Below, piece by piece: positions 36,901 through 45,900 of a stretch of 64,000 nucleotides of DNA; position 1 is the first letter of the stretch, and the number at the start of each line of letters is the position of its first letter. This DNA comes from Spodoptera frugiperda (lineage: Eukaryota > Arthropoda > Insecta > Lepidoptera > Noctuidae). The stretch spans positions 10,974,001 to 11,038,000 of the forward strand of contig NC_064215.1 of assembly GCF_023101765.2 (NCBI RefSeq). Direction: 5' to 3'. Under the pieces are notes generated by a model. It was not told where the DNA came from, searched no databases, and saw nothing but the letters and a program-made list of their open reading frames with translations. Position numbers and translations under genes: made by a program.

Positions 36901-39900
36901 TCTTTTTTAGATCTTCTACGAGGTTTTCTTTCTTCTTTTCACTTCCATTGATATTGCAGTAATAGTCCTTGCAGTTTCCGTGAACTCCAAATACATGAAG
37001 TGGGCCATTTCTCAAATCTGCAGCCATAACAGTATTATCACTGCTATACATTATGATTTTCCGTGCCACTAATGTAAGCTTTAATACTTTTGGTTTCAAA
37101 ATATTTCTCCCACGAAGTGGGAGCTTAGTGTTGGCCAAAACCTGAAAGTGTACAAATATAAATATAGAATATGATTTTGTGTTTACAAATATATAAATTC
37201 ACATACACCCAGAACAACTAACTGAAGGCCATACAAATATTTGATCCTTGCGGGGATCAGACCCGCGACACCAACCAGATTAAAGGTATATTATTTATTC
37301 TGCACTTCTATTATGATGCATGTAAAATTTCATGGTAATCAGTTCAGTAGGATGTGAAAGCTAAACAAACAAACTAACGCACTTTTGCATTTACAAGTAC
37401 AATATTAGTGAAGATTTACCTTGTAGAGTGCACTGGTATAGTTTTTGATTACATGATTCTTGCATTCAATTTTTTTTATTTTGTTTCCATAAGACACTTT
37501 TTCCTTCAAGTTTGCAAACACAGAAGAATCTCCGTCACCAATAAAATTCAAATAGCGAAGTTGATGTGTTTCTTCACTCTTTTGGAAACCCTCCACAATA
37601 ATGTCCGATTCCATTCCTGTAGACGCTCCAGTAAAATTTTTGCAACAATTATGTGGTTTTATATCAATATTTCTTCTATCATAATATTGACAAGTATAAC
37701 AATATTTATTTCGAACGCCAAGAAATAGACATTTCTTAGTTTCTTTCCCAATAATACAGGCCTGGAAGTGAAAAATATCAGTAGAAATATTGCACATAAG
37801 TGATTGTATACAATTCAATTACAGAAAACTAGCTTCTACCCGCGACTTCGACTATGTGGGCTTCAGAAAAAAAAGTCAAAGGCCATATGCATGCCAAATT
37901 TCATCCAAATCCGTTCAACCGTTTTCGCGTGATTGAGTACATAACAAACATCCACACTTTCACATTTATAATGTTTTGAAAATAAATTAAGTTGTGTTAA
38001 TAAATAATATAATGTATCTTACCATACCAGATGATGAATCAAAGTTATGCCCATAGGATCTCTTCAACCATCCTCCATCTACATAAACAGTAACAAATGG
38101 AACACCATCAGAAGACACATGGCCTTTTTTAATAGCAATAGATTTTTCTTGTTCACCAGCAATCTTAATTTCCTCTGTCAAATGTTCTAACCAAACATTG
38201 CCTAATTTTTTTTCAATTCGTCGAAATTTATTAGGTGACATTGTTGGAATATCCATCACACTTGTTATATGAGCTGCTTGAGTGTAGTAGCTACCAGAAG
38301 TCACAGTTGCCCACACAAATGCAGTATTTATTTTGTCTTTGCTCTCGGTGCAGTGTTCCCAAACTTTTTCACACATGCTGCACTTGAAGGTTAATACACT
38401 TCGAAATCCATCATGTCTTTCATGAACAAATTCAATTTGTGATGATTCACAGATATTTCTGTGTCTTTCCATAAGGAAGGCCCACTCAATAACATGCCTA
38501 AGCTCTACAATGCGATACCCAGATATTTCAGATAAACATGTATTTGGAACACTTTCCACAGTCAACTGAAACGACTCAATTTCGGGATCTGCTTGCGGCC
38601 AATTAATGTCTACTACAGGTTCAACCGCAGGTTCAGCCGTCACTGTGCTAGTACTAGAAATACTGTAGGTGGCCTCTAAGTGAATTTTCGGTTTTACACG
38701 AGCATATGTTCTTGGTTGTGTATTCGAGGTACTGTAAGAAATAAATCAATAATTTACAGAGGGTTCCATACAGGTTATTTCAGATAAAGAGGTGTGATTC
38801 CTGAATAAGACTATGTGTTATGTGTACATTGTAATTGAACAAGAATAAGTAAGTAGGCAAACAAAAGGATGTATCTCAGTTACTGAGGTTTATGTATTAA
38901 ATATTCATTTGCTGTCTCAGTTATAAAGGTAACTACGATGATAAATCGAAAGAACGAATCCGACATAAAGAGAATTGTTTTTCCCACTAATAGAGGTAAT
39001 TCAGTGCCAATATGTTGGGTAACTCAGTATGAGTTCCAGTTGTGGAGGTTTCTCACTTATCTAGATCCCACCAAGTTTCAATGTATGTAATAAATAACAT
39101 AACCGTTATGTACTTTTAAGATCGGCGATCAAAATAAATAATTATTATTTGATAGGACATACATACATTATAGAATTATCACGGATGATTTGGTCATTCA
39201 TTAACTTTTTCTTAATTTCTTCAGAACGCCATATTCTCACGCGGCTGTAATACGATACGGATATAAATTTTTGTGAATAATAAAATGGCGCCAGTGACAG
39301 GAAAATTGAAAGGAAATCGTTGGTCTTGGTATTATCATGTGAAGAGGAGGGATGAAACGCATGTTACTAAAAGAATTCTAAGTTAACCTACACGGGAAAT
39401 CCGTTGAGCCATCTACGTAGGTACTATACGTACTTACTTGAAAACTAAAGTTTGAGAATTTATTTACTATGAAGCTGGCAAGTTATAATTTACAGGTTTA
39501 CTACTAACTTGTCGTGCCCATGTATCCGTCTGAATGCGCTTTTCACTCGTTTTGACGATTTATGGGCGCCTGAATATTCGTGGCGTTGATACGCCAGCTT
39601 TCTCGCAGGACCCGACATAGTAGGTACCTAGATGTAAACGGAATCTGAAACACATAAAAACAAATTATATACAAGACAAAGGAAATGAAATTATAACAAA
39701 ACCAGATCAAATCGCTTGTAATTGCAGCAATATGCAGTCTCATGTCATGCAAATTATTGCAAAGTGAATATCCATAGATAAAACAGAATTTATTAAAAAA
39801 TGACGTTCCGAATTACAGAAAAATTATAGCAGGAAAATTTTACTTACCCAAAATATGATATAACATCAATTGACAAATCGCTGCAGAACAACCATAAAAA

Positions 39901-42900
39901 AACATATTACATAATTATACTTTATTTACTATAAGATTAGAAATTTAAAGAAACTTGTTTTACCGTCCGTTCAACGATGTAACTGTATCGGAACGCGCGG
40001 TGCATTCCATAAATTCATGTATGAGACGTAATATAATGTGACAAATAAAACTATTTGTATTACTAATCAAGAAAACAATATAATATCGATCGGTGATTTC
40101 TACTATGAGGATTTAAGTTTGTAATAGCCAGCTAAACTCACGGGCTGGTCAGCCCGTGAGTTTAGTGTTCAGTGCTAATATTTATTAGTTGGTAGATATT
40201 TTTCTTTTAAAATAAAATTACTTATAAGCAACATATACTACAATACTTTGCAATAATCTTATTAAATTGGAAAGAAATACATACAAGAAATATTAGTTCG
40301 AATCAATGAATTTTCATTGATCAAAAACATACAAGAAATTCCGCGCATAAAACGAAACGTAATGCACGTAATGCTTCAAAATGTATTTTTTATTTCAAGT
40401 CAACCATCTGATGGTACTAAATAAGTTTGGCAACGTGTCAAAGGTCATGTTCGACGGAACGGCAACATCGTATTTTGTCTACGAACGAATTTAAATTTTT
40501 TTATTGTTGCCAGTGACAATAATAATAACTAACGCTAACATTTTTTTCACACACGACCACAATGTTTTATATTTTCGTTTACGATAGTTAGTTTTAAATT
40601 ATTGTAATGTTTTTTAATGAAAACCATTGTTATAAAATTAGTAATGATTCTTCAAATTTACATTATCGGGTGCACGCCATCTAGCGTTTAATATTATAAC
40701 CTATCCAGACATTTCGATATGTTTGATTGTCAAATTGCACTAACACAAGTAAAAGAAATGCCAAATTTTTCACGGTTTTCAAGACTGTTTTTCTCCATGT
40801 ATAATGCGAATTATTTACCAAAAAGTTATATGCAGATTCTTGACCGTACAAAAGTGATAAAGTGATTAGTTTTGTGCAAAAAGTGTCTATGTACGGAGAG
40901 TATACCGCGAACGAAAAATGTATGAAAAGGCGATCGGAACATTCACCTTAAACTCGCCCTTTTGAGGACATTTTCAACTCTATTATTAGTTTAGGAAGTC
41001 TTATTTTGGATGAAAATAAAAAAATATTATAATTATCACAGTAACAGTTTGGCAGTAAGTTACGATGTAACATTTGAACTAGATTTCGACAAATTGGCAC
41101 AGAGGTAGATTGGATTTTAGAGGTTTAGAATTGCTGGGCCGGCTCGACAAACCGACGTGAAACAACGCTTGTGTTTCGTTGTGTGAGTAAGGTTACCGGA
41201 AACCCAATTACCCCCCTTCCCAATCTTCCCAAAGCCTGATTCCCTAACAACCCTTAAATTTCTAATCCCCAAAAGAAACGACGCACTTGTTCATGGTCGC
41301 CGGGGATTGCTTACCATCAGGTGATCCGCCGACTCGTTTACCGGCTTATACCATAAAAAAAAGAATTATGTGAAGGTTTTAATCAAAAACTAAATGTTTA
41401 TTTTTATATTAAATGTAATGTAGAAATAGAAATATATTTATTTTCTCGAAAACATGGTATACAAAGATCTTACAATTTAAATGGGATTCACATGTTTTGC
41501 TTAAATTATAAGCATGCAAATATTTAAAATTATCACAGAAATTTGAGTTTGTATCTACGGTAATACAACATGCAAAATACTGCCTAATTAAAAAACTAAA
41601 ACTTATAGTCTAAATATTCCTTAAGACTATAAAAATTATGTTGGTGTTGAGCCATTTGTATACACTATACTATAAGTTAATATAACTCCCTACCTCCAGG
41701 ACATGAACGAGCCGTCCAACTTCCGCGACGGTACCGCAGTAGGTTGGTGCGCCCCGGAGGACCTGCCGTACAAGCCGCGGACCAAGGACCCCGACCTCAA
41801 GACCCACACCATCTGTATGGACGCCAGGCAATACGCCGGCTCGCACTACGACCTACATAACCTGTACTCCTTCACTGAGGCAGTCGCTACTTATTTGTAA
41901 GTTATTTTTGTTATTTATACATACTTTTTTTTTGGGACAAGCCCGTCACAACCTCCCAAACCGCTGCAACTCCCGTAAGCCGGATCTACAGTAGATACAA
42001 CCATGAAAAAACCGGAACACTGACGTCCGGCACGTCCCAGGGAAATGAATGACTGTTTTGGATCCCGCAACGAAACAAATCAGAAGATGTTATTAGAGGA
42101 GAAGAAAAAGAAGTTGTTATCTATACTGTAGAACATCCATTTATTTGAGCAGGGACACGGAAATAACAGGCGGTTAAACGTGTCTTACAAACCACAGAAT
42201 AGTTGATTAAGTGATTGACAAAGTTTTTCGCAATATATACTTATTTTATATGTATACTTTATTTTAAGCTCCATATTTTTTCAAATACTGCACTGGAAAC
42301 TGAAATGAAATGATTTGAAATGATTTTATTTTTCTGTAAATAGGCTACTAAAGAGCACTTTTACATGTCAAAAAAGATAACTTTCAGTGATAATGGCCAT
42401 CTCTTTTGTACCCATTATAACAACAAAATTTTAGATAAGTTCAAAAAATGTAAAACAGTTTAACCAAACACCTTGTTTCCCCCACAGCTCGCTAGCAGAG
42501 ATCCGCGGCAAGCGTCCGTTCATAATATCGCGGTCCACGTTCGTGGGCATGGGCAAGTACTCCGGACACTGGAGCGGAGACATCGCCAGCGACTGGCACG
42601 ATATGAGGATGACTATTCCTGGTCAGTTATACGCACAACTTATTTGAATTTCTTATTAAGGCTTTCAGATTGTTAAGAGTTACGAATGTTACGTAAAACC
42701 TACGCTTTTGCAACGGCTCTGGTGCTTTGGGTGTCCATGGACGACAGCGATTGCTTATCATCAGATAATCCGTCAGCTCTTTTACCGGTTTATACCATAA
42801 AAAAAGTCTGGAAAATTGAGTGAGGACGTTTTTGTCAGAGAAAAACCTTCGTTAAACCTTCATTAGTGAACCAAACTAGACCACTTAGTTTTGCATATTA

Positions 42901-45900
42901 AAAAAAAAATCTTGTTGGAATTATGTACCGAATTTTTAATGTTATCTTAATACCAAACTTCCACATTCAGACAAAATTACCATTCTAACACATATTTCCT
43001 TCTCCCAACCCACAGAGCTACTAAGCTTCAGCCTATTCGGTATCCCGATGATGGGCGCGGACATATGTGGGTTCCGCGGCGACACGTCCACGGAGCTCTG
43101 CAAGCGATGGATGCAGCTCGGCGCCTTCTACCCCTTCTCCAGGAACCATAACGATGACACCTCCAAGGTAATTATTATTACTAGTGGTCGCCTAGTGGTC
43201 GAAATTCGACCATATACGATTTAATTTACAATACCACTTAACATACGTTCAAGGATAATTTTTATTTAACGGATTGCTTATTAGTTTTGTCAAATTAAAA
43301 TTAATATATTTTGGCGCATCATAAACAGGAAAACTCTATCGATCTAAAGGCGATGTGAATATCATAGCAATATTGGTCGTTTTTTACTGTAGTGTGTGTA
43401 ATGTTTTATTTATTCATGTAATGTATTTTATAAGTTATATATTATTGAAAAATTAACGTTCTGCACTTCTCCTACACATAAACTATAAGTGTGCCAAATT
43501 TTATGCTCCTGCGTCCGCGCAATTGGAGTCATACATACATATTGTATGCATGATAACAGCGTGCATGCTGCTCATGATATATGAGTCCAATAGAAGCTCT
43601 ATTGGACTCATATCGATGAGCTCATTCTCGAATAATCCACATGAGTACCCCACAAAGTTGAATGTATAAAGACATGTTCCCCCCTTAGCCCCAGGACCCG
43701 GTATCCCTGGGCCCGGAGGTGGTGTCAGCGTCTCGTGCGGCGCTGCGGCTGCGGTACGCGCTGCTGCCGTACTACTACACGCTGTTCTGGAGGGCGCACG
43801 TCCAGGGGGACACCGTCGTCAGGCCGCTGTTCTTCGAGTGAGTTCTTCAAACGCTACTCAATTTTAAGTTGCACTTAAATATCGTGCTATCTCTGTCATT
43901 TTACAAAGAATTGATAGTGACAGTACTACATTTGAGAGCGTCTTAAAATTGAGCAGCGTTTGAGTATTCGGGCATTACTATTGTATTTGTGTGCTATGTA
44001 TCTTGAACTGGTGACTGTTATTTGTTTGATTAGAGCCAGTTTTTATTGTTATTATGTGATTTTAGTGAAATTCTGTTGTGTGCGATGTCATCCATTAGAC
44101 CTGTTTTTGAAGAAGGAACAATATGACTATGATTTGCTCCCTTAAAAATACATTACAATAAGTAATTTGATGAAGCTATTAATAAATATTTAAGGCGAGG
44201 AATCATTTCTACAATAAACAGAATCTCACACTTCACATAATTTTAGCTACATTCAACAAAACCTTGTAATACTAACATTAGAACTTAAGACGAGATATTT
44301 ACCATGTTTATTAATGTCTATGAGTTTCCGATATTTCGGCATTGTTGCAAGCGCCATGATCACGGATGAACTCAAAGTCAAAGTCAAAATCATTTATTTC
44401 AAATAGACCAGGAAGGCACTTTTGAACGTCAAAGCAAATATAATAATATTAATAACGTCTGTCCTACACATACACAGCCCTCTAGTGAAGCTATTTGCTC
44501 ATTCCAAAGTGTAGATTCCTATGGAGAAGAACGAGCAAGAAACTCCATAGGTTGGTAACTCCACTTGGTTACATTGTTTCGATTACTTCAACAATGTGAG
44601 AACAATGTAAAACTAATATACAGTCCAAGCGACAGAAAAAGAATTTATTTAAATACACTCACCGGCACGGAAACTTGGCCACGTAAGAATTTGACGATAT
44701 TTCTAGATTAGAACTTATATTGACACTAAATTAAAGGTAGATAAGACTATTGACTGTTTTTCATGATTTTAAACGTCAGTTTTCACAAGTACACTACACC
44801 GAAAATACTGTTTTTAAAAAAAACACAGTTTTACAGAAAACGAAGAACTTTACACTATCAGTTTCAATACACTATGGAATTAAAAGTAACTGTATTTTTG
44901 TTGTGTTTTTTGTGTTTTTAATATCGGGTGTTCCCTCCTCTAGCTCTAATAACCGCCTGCATGCGCTCTGGCATGCTTTGGATGATGTTTCGGATATCCA
45001 CTTGCTGTATGCTATCCCAAGCGACCAGTGCTGCACTGCGAAGCTGATTTAGAGTATCGGGGCGGTTGGAGTTCGTCTTAATTTTTCTTTTAAGCATGTC
45101 CCAGATATGCTCTATTGGATTTAAGTCCGGGCTACGAGCTGGCCACTGTAATTTTCTAATACCGACCTCCTCAAGGTATTCCTCGACACAACGTGCAACG
45201 TGCGGAAGAGCGTTATCATGCATTACGAGAAATTCGTTTTCTCCTATGAAGCCTGTGTAAAGCAAAACATGTTCCTGAAGGATTTCTTCAATGTATCGGG
45301 CTGCAGTCAAGCGGTTATCGACGATAACCAGCTCTGTGCGAGCGTCGGAACTTATTCCTCCCCAAACCATTATTGAGCCGCCATGAAAACTCTCAGTTTG
45401 TGTGGTGGTAATTGGTAAAAATCGCTCTCCTCTTCTTCTCCACACTCTTTCTCGACCGTCTGGAGCACGCAAAGCGATTCTACACTCGTCAGTAAACAGT
45501 ACTTTAGCCCATTGCTCGTGGGTCCAGTTCACGTGTTCTCTAGCAAATTGAAGTCGGGCTACTCGGTGCTGTCTGAGAAGTAGTGGGCCACGTGCTGGTC
45601 TACGGGCTTTTAAATTTACTTCCTCCATTCGTCTTCTCACTGTACGCTCGCTTACATTGACACCCCTCGTGATTTGGAGCCTGTGGCGTATCTCAACCGC
45701 TGTAAGGTAGCGATTTCTTAGAATTGCTAACGTTATAAAGCGACCGTCCTGGACAGATGTGCATCTGACGCCGCCACTTTCTGGCCTACGTGAGTAGCGA
45801 CCTGTCTCCTGATATCGTTTTAGTGCATACTGCATCGAAGAACGTGGTACATTAAGTACTGTAGCGACTTCACGCTGTGTTAACCCTTGGTCGATTAGTG

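Noticed and set aside
34431..40165. Idea that the MITE at 34431 and the hairpin at 40132 are the two ends of one large transposon
   Set aside because: The MITE has both of its own TIRs and TA duplications, and the hairpin shares no sequence with them.
45066..45260. Plus-strand open frame inside the Tc1 element
   Set aside because: It is a shadow of the transposase on the minus strand.
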